DNA of 64,000 nt from positions 62,001-126,000 of the forward strand of contig CAZQMV010000004.1 of the NCBI GenBank assembly GCA_964594635.1. The letters are read 5' to 3'. Origin of the DNA: Berkiella sp964594635. Lineage in GTDB: Bacteria > Pseudomonadota > Gammaproteobacteria > Berkiellales > Berkiellaceae. This document shows, piece after piece, positions 8,943-17,626 of this stretch (within the stretch, counting starts at the first letter, position 1; each line of letters starts with the position of its first letter). A program made the position numbers and the translations under genes. Under the pieces are notes generated by a model. That model was not told the DNA's origin. It did no database searches and saw only the letters and a list, made by a program, of their open reading frames with translations.

Positions 8943-9785
8943 AATTCGCGAAGGAAGTCTTTTTTTGTGTCGAACTTTCAAACGTTTGAGATTAAAAGGC
9001 ACTAATAGCATATTTTCAAATGTTTGAAATTTTGGATCACGAAAATCTTCTAAGCCAAGACTGATTTTGAATTCACCCGTCATCGCCATTGGGGTATAGC
9101 TTCCAAACAACCTATCCCAGCAACTTAAAATAAAGCCATAATTACTATTGGTCTCTTTTAAATAATCTGAATGGTGAATACGATGCATGTTAGGAGTAAT
9201 CATCACCCATCGTAACAGATGATCAATTTTTGAAGAAAGATGAATATTCATGTGCACAAACATCGTCACTGCATTCAATAGTATTTCATACAATAATACT
9301 GCCACAACCGGCGCCCCCAGAAAGCTGACTGCAAGCAGTTTAAACCCCATCGTCAAAATTTCTTCAATGGGATGAAAGCGCAATCCCGTACTTAAATCCA
9401 GATGTTTATCAATATGGTGCACACGATGCACTCGCCAAAATAAAGACATGCGGTGCATCATTCGATGTTGTAAATACATCACTAAATCTAAAAACATCAT
9501 TGCGCAAATGATTTCAAGCCACAAGGGCAACGGATTTCTATTAAAATACCCTATCCCCTTCACCTGGGCTATGTATGCCGTCGTGACGGCCAAAAAAGGA
9601 AATATTATTTGAATGATCACTTTAGACAACAACGACAATGCAATGTGTCTTTGCCATCGCTTATGACGGCTTATGAGCCACGGCCAAGCTGCATACTTCG
9701 ATTCCCATAGCGCAAGAAAGACAAAAAAGAATGCAAATGCGCTTAAGCGGAACACATACTGATTATTTGCCAACCACATATCCAT
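8937..9785 (-). CDS. Sterol desaturase / fatty acid hydroxylase superfamily membrane protein
   Basis: Integral-membrane di-iron oxygenase of the fatty acid hydroxylase superfamily; substrate unknown. The 282-residue product has several hydrophobic segments and the expected histidine clusters: HRMMH (His107, His111), HRVHH (His120, His123, His124), HMNIH (about 178-182) and HRIHH (His201, His204, His205). Bacterial homologues modify lipids such as sterols, hopanoids, carotenoids or alkylglycerols, and nothing nearby points to one of these. A dyad ATACTGTA / TACGGTAT (9824-9850, one mismatch) lies in the gap between this gene and the divergent gene at 9898. Confidence 0.88.
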   Translation of the reverse strand: MDMWLANNQYVFRLSAFAFFFVFLALWESKYAAWPWLISRHKRWQRHIALSLLSKVIIQIIFPFLAVTTAYIAQVKGIGYFNRNPLPLWLEIICAMMFLDLVMYLQHRMMHRMSLFWRVHRVHHIDKHLDLSTGLRFHPIEEILTMGFKLLAVSFLGAPVVAVLLYEILLNAVTMFVHMNIHLSSKIDHLLRWVMITPNMHRIHHSDYLKETNSNYGFILSCWDRLFGSYTPMAMTGEFKISLGLEDFRDPKFQTFENMLLVPFNLKRLKVRHKKRLPSRIA

Positions 9786-9897
9786 AAAAGCGGTTTATCC
9801 TCTTTAATATTCTTGATCAAATTATACTGTATTAAATGGTATTACGGTATGTTTGCTTGACGGTCGCTTTCTTTCGGCTTTTTTTCGTCTACACTAA

Positions 9898-10425
9898 ATG
9901 GACGATAGAAATGGGTCTTCAATCAATAAATCCGTCAGTGGTGTGCGCATGCAATCTTATAACAAACTTTCTCATATTTCCGATGAACTTGGTAATAAAC
10001 TCGTAAAACATGTTTTATGGGGTATCGCCCTTATTAGTCTTGCAGCATTTTTATGTTCAATCAATGATCTCCTTGAAACGATACTGATCATTGAAATAGC
10101 AACCACATTCAGTGCCTTGTTGGTAAGCGGCATTTGTCTTTTGCATCTTTACCGCGAACATCGCGCTTACCTTTACCAAGAACAACAGCTTATCCAAACG
10201 CTGCTCAAAGAAATCCAACAACATTTTAAGCATTTACCTCCTACGCATCTGTTAGAGGAAACCTTATTGGCTGCACTCAAAACCAATGAGGCCAAAGAAC
10301 AGCGCGTACAGATCCTTCTACAATATCGCCAGCAGCCGGCTGCCTTGACTGCTTTTGTGAATTATTGCCGACAACGCCATGCTGATCAGGCGGTATTGGC
10401 TGATTTAGGGCTATGCTGGGACTAA
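9898..10425 (+). CDS. Hypothetical protein with two membrane segments
   Basis: Unrecognised protein of 175 residues from the first ATG. A second in-frame ATG at 9949 gives 158 residues and may be the true start; neither has a strong ribosome-binding site. Two adjacent hydrophobic segments (about residues 39-57 and 63-83 of the longer form) are followed by a soluble helical tail rich in Gln, His and Leu. The architecture suggests a small inner-membrane protein with a cytoplasmic helical domain. It lies 86 bases upstream of hemB in the same direction, so co-transcription is possible. Confidence 0.6.
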   Translation: MDDRNGSSINKSVSGVRMQSYNKLSHISDELGNKLVKHVLWGIALISLAAFLCSINDLLETILIIEIATTFSALLVSGICLLHLYREHRAYLYQEQQLIQTLLKEIQQHFKHLPPTHLLEETLLAALKTNEAKEQRVQILLQYRQQPAALTAFVNYCRQRHADQAVLADLGLCWD

Positions 10426-10476
10426 GTTTTATTACTGGCTTCTATGGTTTTTTGAAAACACATCAGGTACATTTAA

Positions 10477-10504
10477 GTCCATTTTAGTAAACGTTGTAAT
10501 GGAC
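10477..10504 (+). promoter_or_regulatory. Inverted repeat immediately upstream of hemB
   Basis: Perfect 7-base arms GTCCATT and AATGGAC separated by 14 bases, ending 7 bases before the hemB ATG. It could form a hairpin in the hemB leader or be an operator; no T-run follows, so it is not a terminator. Confidence 0.3.
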
Positions 10505-10511
10505 GTGTTTG

Positions 10512-11495
10512 ATGAATTTCCCCCAGTTACGCCTACGAAGAATGCGCAGCAATCAACAGATACGCGCTCTGATACGAGAAACAGAATTAAACATCAACGA
10601 CTTGGTTATGCCCCTTTTTGTTAAGTATGGCCAAGACCGAAAAGATCCCATCAGCTCGATGCCAGGGCTATTTCAATTTAGCTTAGATAAATTACCTGAA
10701 GAAATCAGAGAATTAAAAGCATTAGGCATCCAAGCGGTACTGTTATTTGGTATCCCCGAACATAAAGATGCAAACGCGTCAGATTCTTATCAAGCCAATG
10801 GCATTATTCAGCGAGCGATTGAAATTGTAAAAGATGTCGCACCCGATATGCTCGTCATGGCGGACGTGTGTTGCTGTGAATATACCGATCATGGACATTG
10901 CGGTATTGTTGAAGAACATCGCGGCACCCTGGATGTGCATAATGATAAAACCTTAGAAATTTTAGCCAAACAAGCTATCAGTTTTGCCGAAGCGGGTGCT
11001 GATATTATTGCTCCTAGCGGCAGTATTGATGGACAAGTCGGGGCTGTGCGCATGGGATTAGATAGCAAAGGCTTCAATCAGATCCCTGTTTTAAGTTACT
11101 CCATAAAATATGCCTCTTCTTTATACGGCCCCTTTAGACAAGCAGCGGAAGGCGCCCCCAAATTTGGTGACAGAAAAACCTATCAAATGGATCCGGCGAA
11201 TGGCAAAGAGGCCTTACGTGAAGTAGAGCTTGATGTGGCAGAGGGAGCCGATATGCTGATGGTAAAACCTGCGGCAGCTTATTTAGATGTGATCCTTCGA
11301 GTAAAACAGAAATACCCCCATATTCCTTTGGGTGCCTATCATGTCAGTGGCGAGTATTCCATGATCAAAGCAGCTGCCGAATTGGGCTGGATTGATGGCA
11401 AAAAAGTCGCACTTGAAGTTTTAACGGGCATTAAACGGGCAGGGGCTGATTTTATTATTAATTACTTCACCAAGGAATTGGCTAAAGATCTGTGA
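10512..11495 (+). CDS. hemB: Delta-aminolevulinic acid dehydratase (porphobilinogen synthase)
   Basis: Condenses two 5-aminolevulinate molecules to porphobilinogen, the second common step of haem synthesis, in the cytoplasm. The ATG at 10512 is preferred over an in-frame TTG just before it, giving 327 residues, normal for the family. The catalytic lysines are Lys199 (YSIKYASS) and Lys252 (LMVKPA). A Cys-rich metal site, CCCEYTDHGHC, spans residues 120-130, indicating the zinc-dependent type. The following haem steps (hemC, hemD) are encoded about 10 kb downstream on the other strand. A short inverted repeat precedes the start codon. Confidence 0.97.
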   Translation: MNFPQLRLRRMRSNQQIRALIRETELNINDLVMPLFVKYGQDRKDPISSMPGLFQFSLDKLPEEIRELKALGIQAVLLFGIPEHKDANASDSYQANGIIQRAIEIVKDVAPDMLVMADVCCCEYTDHGHCGIVEEHRGTLDVHNDKTLEILAKQAISFAEAGADIIAPSGSIDGQVGAVRMGLDSKGFNQIPVLSYSIKYASSLYGPFRQAAEGAPKFGDRKTYQMDPANGKEALREVELDVAEGADMLMVKPAAAYLDVILRVKQKYPHIPLGAYHVSGEYSMIKAAAELGWIDGKKVALEVLTGIKRAGADFIINYFTKELAKDL

Positions 11496-11670
11496 GAGTG
11501 CGTGTATTAACGCATGTGTAACTTGAAAAAGGGTGAGATAATCTCCATCTTAAGCAATATAGTTAACTATTTATTGACTATGTCATGACAAGAGCGGCAA
11601 CCCTTGCTAGCATAGCGTTAGCGTTAATATTGATCACAACCGATTTTCTGTTTAGGAGATAATGATTAAC

Positions 11671-11997
11671 ATGAGTACCTCTATCATTGCTGTTAGCGAC
11701 GATTCTTTTGAAAAAGACGTTATGAATGCCCAATTGCCTGTTTTGGTAGATTTTTGGGCAGAATGGTGTGGCCCTTGCAAAATGATTGCCCCTATTCTTG
11801 ATGATATTGCCAAAACCTACCAAGGACGCTTAACGGTTGCAAAAATCAACATTGATGACAATGCAGCAACCCCCCAAAAATTTGGCGTACGTGGCATTCC
11901 CACCCTGATGCTCTTTAAAAATGGGGAGCTAGAATCTACCAAAGTTGGTGCAATTTCAAAATCTCAGTTAACCGCCTTCTTGGATAGCCACCTATAG
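11671..11997 (+). CDS. trxA: Thioredoxin 1
   Basis: Small cytoplasmic dithiol reductase supplying electrons to ribonucleotide reductase, methionine sulfoxide reductases and other targets. The start at 11671 gives 108 residues, matching E. coli TrxA; an upstream in-frame ATG at 11662 lies only 3 bases after the AGGAG ribosome-binding site (11654-11658). The active site WCGPC (Cys33, Cys36) follows the conserved DFWAE segment, and the cis-proline is in the IPTLMLF segment. The hemB-trxA-rho order matches other gammaproteobacteria. The gene is followed by a 342-base leader region before rho. Confidence 0.97.
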   Translation: MSTSIIAVSDDSFEKDVMNAQLPVLVDFWAEWCGPCKMIAPILDDIAKTYQGRLTVAKINIDDNAATPQKFGVRGIPTLMLFKNGELESTKVGAISKSQLTAFLDSHL

Positions 11998-12339
11998 TGG
12001 ATATCCCCCTAGCATCTTAAAAAAAAGTTTGGTAGGATGCGTGATGACTTGGGCTAGCAATGCCAAGTAAAGCGCATCAGCTAAACTCCAAGTTCCCTAT
12101 TTATATTCCGCCTTTGTTTTTCAGCGAAAGTAATCATTAGCATGTCCAATGGTTACCAAATGGCCCTTATTTATTTAAAGTGGCCTTGCTGATAATGAAG
12201 AGCAAATGAATAAGGTTTAATCACAGAGTGTTCAAAGTTTAATGTCCACTAACGTTATCCATCAAATGGTTGTCACTATTCCTTTATCCCCTGTGGTCAG
12301 ACCCATATTCCTTCATCCACCAACAAAATAAGCACACGT
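11998..12339 (+). other. Intergenic region between trxA and rho; long rho leader
   Basis: 342 bases without a supported gene. I see no canonical Rho-independent terminator after trxA; only short GCATC/GATGC arms near 12014-12042 bracket an A-rich segment. The rest is C/T-rich and unstructured, the kind of leader in which Rho could autoregulate its own synthesis, as known in E. coli. That role is inference. Confidence 0.5.
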
Positions 12340-13596
12340 ATGAATCTTTCAGAATTAAAAAACAAACCTGCTGCAGAGCTTTCTGAAAAAGCGGTTGAAT
12401 TAGGCGTTCAAAATATTCCTAGCTTGCGAAAGCAAGACCTTATTTTTAACATCCTAAAAGCACATTCAAAAAGCGGCGAAGATATTTATGGTGACGGGGT
12501 CCTTGAGCTACTACAAGATGGCTTTGGTTTCTTACGTTCTTCTAGCACCTCTTACCTGCCAGGTCCGGATGATATTTATGTCTCTCCTAGCCAAATCCGT
12601 CGTTTTGGATTACGCACGGGTGATACCGTATCCGGTAAAATTCGACCTCCTAAAGAAGGCGAACGTTATTTTGCACTCCTGAAAGTCAATGAAATTAACT
12701 ACGAAAGTCCTGAAGCCGTCCGCAATAAGCTCTTATTTGAAAACCTTACCCCCCTACACGCTGAACGCCGCCTTAAAATGGAAGTGGGTAATGGTAGTAC
12801 AGAAGATATCACCGCGAGAATTATTGATTTAGTCTCCCCGATTGGTCGAGGCCAACGTGGCTTAATTGTTTCCCCACCAAAAGCGGGTAAGACAATGATG
12901 CTACAAAACATCGCACATTCGATTTCAACCAATTATCCTGAATGTAAATTAATTGTTTTATTAATCGATGAACGTCCTGAAGAAGTAACCGAAATGGAAC
13001 GCTCTGTACAAGGCGAAGTGATTGCCAGTACTTTTGATGAGCCACCAAATCGTCACGTACAAGTCTCGGAAATGGTCATCGAAAAAGCGAAGCGTCTCGT
13101 GGAACATAAAATGGACGTGGTCATTTTATTAGACTCCATCACCCGATTAGCTCGCGCCTACAACACAACCATTCCTCATTCCGGTAAAGTATTAACCGGT
13201 GGTGTAGATGCCGCAGCACTACAACGTCCTAAACGCTTTTTCGGCGCAGCCAGAAACATTGAAGAAGGCGGCAGCTTAACCATTATTGCAACCGCATTAA
13301 TTGATACTGGTTCCAAGATGGACGAAGTGATTTATGAAGAATTCAAAGGTACTGGTAACCTTGAATTGCATCTTGATCGCCGTATTGCTGAGAAACGTGT
13401 TTACCCTGCGATTAACATTAATCGCTCAGGCACAAGACGTGAAGAAAAACTGACCACACCTGATGAACTGCAAAAGATGTGGATCCTGCGCAAATTATTA
13501 CACCCTATGGATGAATTATCTGCGATTGAATTCCTCATTGAACGCTTAAAAGGCACGAAGAACAACGAAGATTTCTTTGATGCTATGAAACGTTAA
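12340..13596 (+). CDS. rho: Transcription termination factor Rho
   Basis: Hexameric RNA-dependent ATPase/helicase that ends transcription at C-rich unstructured sites. The 418-residue product has the N-terminal Rho helix bundle (1-45), a cold-shock-like RNA-binding domain (about 50-120, GFGFLRS through DDIYVS) and a RecA-type ATPase. The Walker A segment SPPKAGKT lies near residues 178-185, and the Q-loop region is near LTGGVDAAALQ. Length and sequence are very close to those of other gammaproteobacteria. ubiD follows after 3 bases, so the two probably share a transcript. Confidence 0.98.
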   Translation: MNLSELKNKPAAELSEKAVELGVQNIPSLRKQDLIFNILKAHSKSGEDIYGDGVLELLQDGFGFLRSSSTSYLPGPDDIYVSPSQIRRFGLRTGDTVSGKIRPPKEGERYFALLKVNEINYESPEAVRNKLLFENLTPLHAERRLKMEVGNGSTEDITARIIDLVSPIGRGQRGLIVSPPKAGKTMMLQNIAHSISTNYPECKLIVLLIDERPEEVTEMERSVQGEVIASTFDEPPNRHVQVSEMVIEKAKRLVEHKMDVVILLDSITRLARAYNTTIPHSGKVLTGGVDAAALQRPKRFFGAARNIEEGGSLTIIATALIDTGSKMDEVIYEEFKGTGNLELHLDRRIAEKRVYPAININRSGTRREEKLTTPDELQKMWILRKLLHPMDELSAIEFLIERLKGTKNNEDFFDAMKR

Positions 13597-13599
13597 TGA

Positions 13600-15069
13600 A
13601 TGAAGTATGAAGATCTTCGCGACTTTATTCGGTCGCTAGCTGATAAGGATCAACTGAAACGCATAAGCGCGACTGTTGATCCTTATCTTGAAATGACCGA
13701 AATATCGCATCGGGTCTTGAAACAACAAGGCCCTGCGTTAATTTTTGAATCCCCCAAAAATCATTCCATTCCTGTGCTCACTAATTTATTTGGTACGCCA
13801 GATCGTGTCGCCTTGGCCATGGGACAAGAATCGGTTGCTGATTTACGTGACGTAGGTAAATTATTGGCTTTTTTCAAAGAACCAGAGCCGCCCAAAGGCT
13901 TTAAAGATGTCATAAAACAGCTGCCGATCTATAAACAAATCCTCAATATGGCTCCCATTAAAGAAACGCTCGGTAAAGCGTTGTGCCAACGCAATCGTTT
14001 GCAAGGGAATGAGATCGATCTGTATCAATTACCGATACAAACTTGCTGGCCAGGCGATATTGCACCACTCATTACCTGGGGATTGGTTGTCACTAAAGGG
14101 CCGCTTGCGCCTCGGCAAAATTTAGGGATCTATCGCCAACAGGTGATTGCTAAAAATAAAGTGATCATGCGCTGGTTAGGCCATCGTGGTGGCGCACTGG
14201 ATTATGCGAAATGGTGCCAACAACACAAAGATAAACCTTTTCCCATTGCAGTCGCCATTGGCGCTGATCCTGCCACGATTTTAGCGGCAGTCACGCCTAT
14301 TCCCGATACCTTATCCGAATACGCTTTTGCCGGATTATTACGCGGACATAAAACTCGCTTAGTATCTTGTCACTTACATACGCTCGAAGTGCCAGCAACC
14401 AGTGAAATCATCTTAGAAGGTTTTATTTATCCCAATGATACAGCTTTAGAAGGCCCCTTTGGCGATCACACTGGCTACTATAATGAAGTAGAGCGCTTTC
14501 CTGTGATGACGGTGGAAAGCATCTCAATGCGAGATAATCCCATTTACCACAGCACCTACACTGGCAGACCGCCTGATGAACCTGCTGTTTTGGGTGTTGC
14601 CCTCAATGAAATATTTGTGCCCGTGTTACAAAAACAATTTCCTGAAATTGTCGATTTTTATTTACCACCCGAAGGCTGTTCCTATCGGATGGCCGTGGTA
14701 ACCATCAAAAAAGAATATCCAGGACATGCAAAACGCGTCATGTTTGGGATCTGGTCTTTTCTACGACAATTCATGTATACCAAGTTTATCATCGTGACCG
14801 ATGATGATATCGATGCCAGAAACTGGCAAGATGTCATTTGGGCACTAACCACCAGAATGGACCCCAAACGCGATACGGTGATCTTGGATAACACACCGAT
14901 TGATTATCTCGATTTTGCTTCTCCTGTTTCAGGATTGGGTGGCAAAATGGGGCTCGATGCCACAACCAAATTTCCCGGAGAAACCACCCGCGAGTGGGGT
15001 AGCCCCATTCGACAAAGCGATGACATCATCCAACGAATTGACGATTTGTGGCCGGAATTAGGTTTGTAA
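13600..15069 (+). CDS. ubiD: 4-hydroxy-3-polyprenylbenzoate decarboxylase UbiD
   Basis: Prenylated-FMN-dependent decarboxylase of ubiquinone biosynthesis. The 489-residue length and whole-length motifs (DLRDFI at the N-terminus, WLGHRGGALD, GPFGDHTGYY, and the C-terminal GLDATTKFPGE) are typical of UbiD. The start ATG is 3 bases after the rho stop. The prFMN synthase ubiX is not in the window. The next gene encodes an Fre-type flavin reductase, a frequent neighbour of ubiD in gammaproteobacteria and plausibly linked to flavin supply. Confidence 0.96.
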   Translation: MKYEDLRDFIRSLADKDQLKRISATVDPYLEMTEISHRVLKQQGPALIFESPKNHSIPVLTNLFGTPDRVALAMGQESVADLRDVGKLLAFFKEPEPPKGFKDVIKQLPIYKQILNMAPIKETLGKALCQRNRLQGNEIDLYQLPIQTCWPGDIAPLITWGLVVTKGPLAPRQNLGIYRQQVIAKNKVIMRWLGHRGGALDYAKWCQQHKDKPFPIAVAIGADPATILAAVTPIPDTLSEYAFAGLLRGHKTRLVSCHLHTLEVPATSEIILEGFIYPNDTALEGPFGDHTGYYNEVERFPVMTVESISMRDNPIYHSTYTGRPPDEPAVLGVALNEIFVPVLQKQFPEIVDFYLPPEGCSYRMAVVTIKKEYPGHAKRVMFGIWSFLRQFMYTKFIIVTDDDIDARNWQDVIWALTTRMDPKRDTVILDNTPIDYLDFASPVSGLGGKMGLDATTKFPGETTREWGSPIRQSDDIIQRIDDLWPELGL

Positions 15070-15074
15070 ATAAT

Positions 15075-15785
15075 ATGAGCAATACACATCTTTATATCTG
15101 CCAAACCCATATTGCAAAAACCAATGATATAACGCTTTTATCACTGACACCATTGTCACAAGCTTTGCATTATAAAGCCGGACAATATGTTGAAATTTTA
15201 CTACGTTCTGGCGACTGCTTATTATTATCTATAGCCAATGCGCCAACACCTGAGGGCAGAATTGATTTTCACTTACGCCACGATAATGCGCATCCCTTAG
15301 CGCAAGTTTTTCTTGCTGAACTTGAAAATGCTCCTACGGTTGCCTTACGAGGTCCTTTTGGAGAGAGCACTTTAGATCAATCCCACCCTTGTGCAAAAAT
15401 CCTCGTTTTCCTCGCGGGTGGTACAGGCTTTGCGCCCATCAAAGCACTCCTTGAAACTGCATTAATCAAGAACCGATCCAAGCTCTTGCTTTACTGGGGT
15501 ATTAAGCGGCCTGAAGATGCTTATGATTTGCAGCTGTTACAGCAATGGAAACAACAACACCCACATTTTGAATATACGTTAGTACTCTCAGAACCGACAA
15601 TCACGGTGTGGGATGCGCCCATGGGATTCGTGCATGATTATGTCGCCAAAATGCATACGGATATGACAGAGCTTTGTTTGTTTGCCAGCGGACCTTATGA
15701 AATGATTAAAGCTGCTCAACAATTATTTGGCCACAATGGCTTGAGTGAGCAACGTTTTATTTCTGATATGACAGCACGCAATTAA
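15075..15785 (+). CDS. fre: NAD(P)H-flavin reductase (Fre family)
   Basis: Reduces free flavins with NAD(P)H; reduced FMN can feed prenyl-FMN chemistry or ferric iron reduction. The ATG at 15075, 5 bases after the ubiD stop, gives 236 residues, close to E. coli Fre (233). A longer in-frame version starting inside ubiD is less likely. The flavin-binding half has YKAGQYVEI, and the nucleotide-binding half has LAGGTGFAPIKAL. No ferredoxin domain or Cys cluster is present. The 3' end overlaps the convergent Ulp1-like gene by 4 bases. Confidence 0.9.
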   Translation: MSNTHLYICQTHIAKTNDITLLSLTPLSQALHYKAGQYVEILLRSGDCLLLSIANAPTPEGRIDFHLRHDNAHPLAQVFLAELENAPTVALRGPFGESTLDQSHPCAKILVFLAGGTGFAPIKALLETALIKNRSKLLLYWGIKRPEDAYDLQLLQQWKQQHPHFEYTLVLSEPTITVWDAPMGFVHDYVAKMHTDMTELCLFASGPYEMIKAAQQLFGHNGLSEQRFISDMTARN

Positions 15786-16744
15786 ATCACCTTGATAATT
15801 TTGCCTCTTTTAGGCACGTCCCTCTCTTTTGATGTGGCAGCCCTCGTTTTTGAAGCGTAGGCAGTATAGTGTGGGGTAACGACGGGTGATGACGGCACCA
15901 TTTCAAACATCGCGACAACAGCTGCTTGGGCAATCTCTAACGCCATATGCATACGAAACTGCACGTAATGACAAAAGCGATTTGCATACTGGCCATACTG
16001 CGATAACGATTCACATTGCACTCTTTTAAACGCATAATAAGCAATAGCAGTACCATCATCCATTGCATTGTCTTGCAAGGGGATCAAATGGCTAGGATAA
16101 GCGTCATTCAAAATTCGGTAACAACCTCCTCCATATGTTTTTTCTAATAATTTTTTACCCTCAGCAGCAATTGTACTATGGCGCTTTTTGTTGTTATTGC
16201 TATCTAATACATTAATCGTAAAGAGATTATTTTCAAACTTCTCTATCAGCATTAAATACCAATGTTCTCCAACAGAGACAGGCCACAGAATCAGGTTAGC
16301 CTCTAACAGCTGAGCCCTTTTAGAGGTAGGCAGTTTATCTATTGCTCCATATAAATGAGAGCTCATCGTGGCAACTTTTGAGCTTTGTAAAGTACTAACA
16401 AAATAATTAATCACATCTGCATTTAACAAGGAGTCTTTAATATCTCCCGTTTGATTATTTTGAAAGGGCTCTAATAAAGATGCGGCTATCTGTTTACCAC
16501 AATGTGGAATGTTTTCTTCAATCCGGCGATAAGCAATTTCAAGAGATTGAGCATCTACAGAGTTAGTAGAGTAAACTCCCATTTCCTGTTTTGCTTCGCA
16601 TTGATATAACGACATGCCTCTTATTTGCGGACGATCAATAGGCACCCAGCGTTCTTCTACTTTTTTACTGGGTTGCTCGTACGTTAAAGAATTGAAAACA
16701 TGTCCTACACATTTATCAAAGATATCTGTTGCACCGTCTATCAT
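15782..16744 (-). CDS. Ulp1/C48-like cysteine-protease fold protein with catalytic Cys replaced by Asp (probable pseudoenzyme)
   Basis: A 320-residue soluble protein resembling the Ulp1/SENP (C48) peptidase family, which in bacteria is mainly found in host-directed deubiquitinase or deSUMOylase effectors. The pre-catalytic segment LNADVINYF (107-115) matches the family's L-N-D-x-V-I-N pattern. The triad equivalents are His161 in GEHWYLM, Asp181 in NVLDSN and the oxyanion Gln224. The nucleophile motif Q-x-N-x-x-D-C-G reads QDNAMDDG (224-231), with Asp230 (codon GAT, complement of 16055-16057) in place of Cys. The frame is intact, so loss looks specific rather than decay. The C-terminal 30 residues are basic. 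It has its own promoter and dyad (separate entry). A host-protein-binding role is inference. Confidence 0.72.
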   Translation of the reverse strand: MIDGATDIFDKCVGHVFNSLTYEQPSKKVEERWVPIDRPQIRGMSLYQCEAKQEMGVYSTNSVDAQSLEIAYRRIEENIPHCGKQIAASLLEPFQNNQTGDIKDSLLNADVINYFVSTLQSSKVATMSSHLYGAIDKLPTSKRAQLLEANLILWPVSVGEHWYLMLIEKFENNLFTINVLDSNNNKKRHSTIAAEGKKLLEKTYGGGCYRILNDAYPSHLIPLQDNAMDDGTAIAYYAFKRVQCESLSQYGQYANRFCHYVQFRMHMALEIAQAAVVAMFEMVPSSPVVTPHYTAYASKTRAATSKERDVPKRGKIIKVI

Positions 16745-16789
16745 GGCGGATCTCTCACACTCAATTGGGCCATTTTCTTAGAGTTAGAA

Positions 16790-16822
16790 AAAATACTGAA
16801 TACTTGTTCTCTTGTCAAGTAT
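16790..16822 (-). promoter_or_regulatory. Sigma-70-type promoter with overlapping operator-like dyad for the Ulp1-like gene
   Basis: On the minus strand, TTGACA (complement of 16813-16818) and TATTTT (complement of 16790-16795) are separated by exactly 17 bases, about 45 bases upstream of the ATG at 16744. A perfect 7-base dyad ATACTTG / CAAGTAT (16800-16806 and 16816-16822, 9-base spacer) overlaps the -35 box and spacer, a position suited to a repressor. Confidence 0.6.
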
Positions 16823-16855
16823 AAGTATAGTTTGAAGTGGTATTTTACCAAGTCA

Positions 16856-17626
16856 TTAGGTTCTTTGTTTATCTAACTTCCAATAGTTTTCTACTGTAAT
16901 ATGTCCAGGTTGATGAAGATGATTTATTTTAAGGCCACGCAATAACAACAATTGCGAAAGATCATTGACCATCGCAGGATTGCCACAAAGCATCGTCTGC
17001 GACGTTTGTGCGGCTAAAGGAACGCCCACCCTCTTTTCTAATTCGCCCGATTGCAATAACTCTGTCATACGCTGTGAATATAGAGCTTGCTTATCTCCTG
17101 TAACAGTGGGGATCCAATGAAATTGTGAACGATATTGGCTTTGCCAACCTTCGATTAAATCAGAATGAGTTAAACCACTCGCTTTTTGCACGCTATGCAC
17201 TAGCACAATTTTTTGAAAACGCGTCCATGGTTCTGCTGTTTGCAGCATAGCCAAGAACACACCCAATCCCGTTCCCGTCGCAAATAACCAAAGCACCGAT
17301 GCATCTTGAACAGTCGCTAAAATAAAACGACCTAAGGGGCGCTTAGCAACCCAAATAGCGCTACCAGGCACTAAATGCGCAAGTTGTGGCGTCAATTTTC
17401 CACCAGATAATATCGAATAATAGAATTCCAAGGTGGGCTCTTGGGGCGCATTCACAAATGAATAAGGTCTAAACAGATGGACTGGCTCTTCAACTGCAAG
17501 CTGAGTGAATTGACCCGCAACAAAGGGATCCACTGGCGCGTTGATAAATAAAGATCGTAAGGTGGGTGACCATTCCTTTTGCCCTACCACAACACCAGCT
17601 ACAAAGCGGCTTGTTAGGGTTGACAA
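16856..17626 (-). CDS. fpr: Ferredoxin/flavodoxin-NADP+ reductase
   Basis: FAD enzyme shuttling electrons between NADPH and ferredoxin or flavodoxin. The 256-residue product is close to E. coli Fpr (248). The FAD-binding motif RPYSFVN (about 53-59), GGKLTPQLAHL and the NADP-binding segment FATGTGLGVFLAML are visible, as is the C-terminal region ending VENYW. The start codon is TTG (complement of 17624-17626), overlapping the hemY 3' end by 13 bases, which points to translational coupling at the end of the hem cluster. A possible partner ferredoxin, fdxA, is encoded at 30.2-30.6 kb. Confidence 0.93.
   Translation of the reverse strand: MSTLTSRFVAGVVVGQKEWSPTLRSLFINAPVDPFVAGQFTQLAVEEPVHLFRPYSFVNAPQEPTLEFYYSILSGGKLTPQLAHLVPGSAIWVAKRPLGRFILATVQDASVLWLFATGTGLGVFLAMLQTAEPWTRFQKIVLVHSVQKASGLTHSDLIEGWQSQYRSQFHWIPTVTGDKQALYSQRMTELLQSGELEKRVGVPLAAQTSQTMLCGNPAMVNDLSQLLLLRGLKINHLHQPGHITVENYWKLDKQRT

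Noticed and set aside
12014..12042. Terminator after trxA
   Set aside because: Only 5-base arms around a long A-rich loop, with no T-run.
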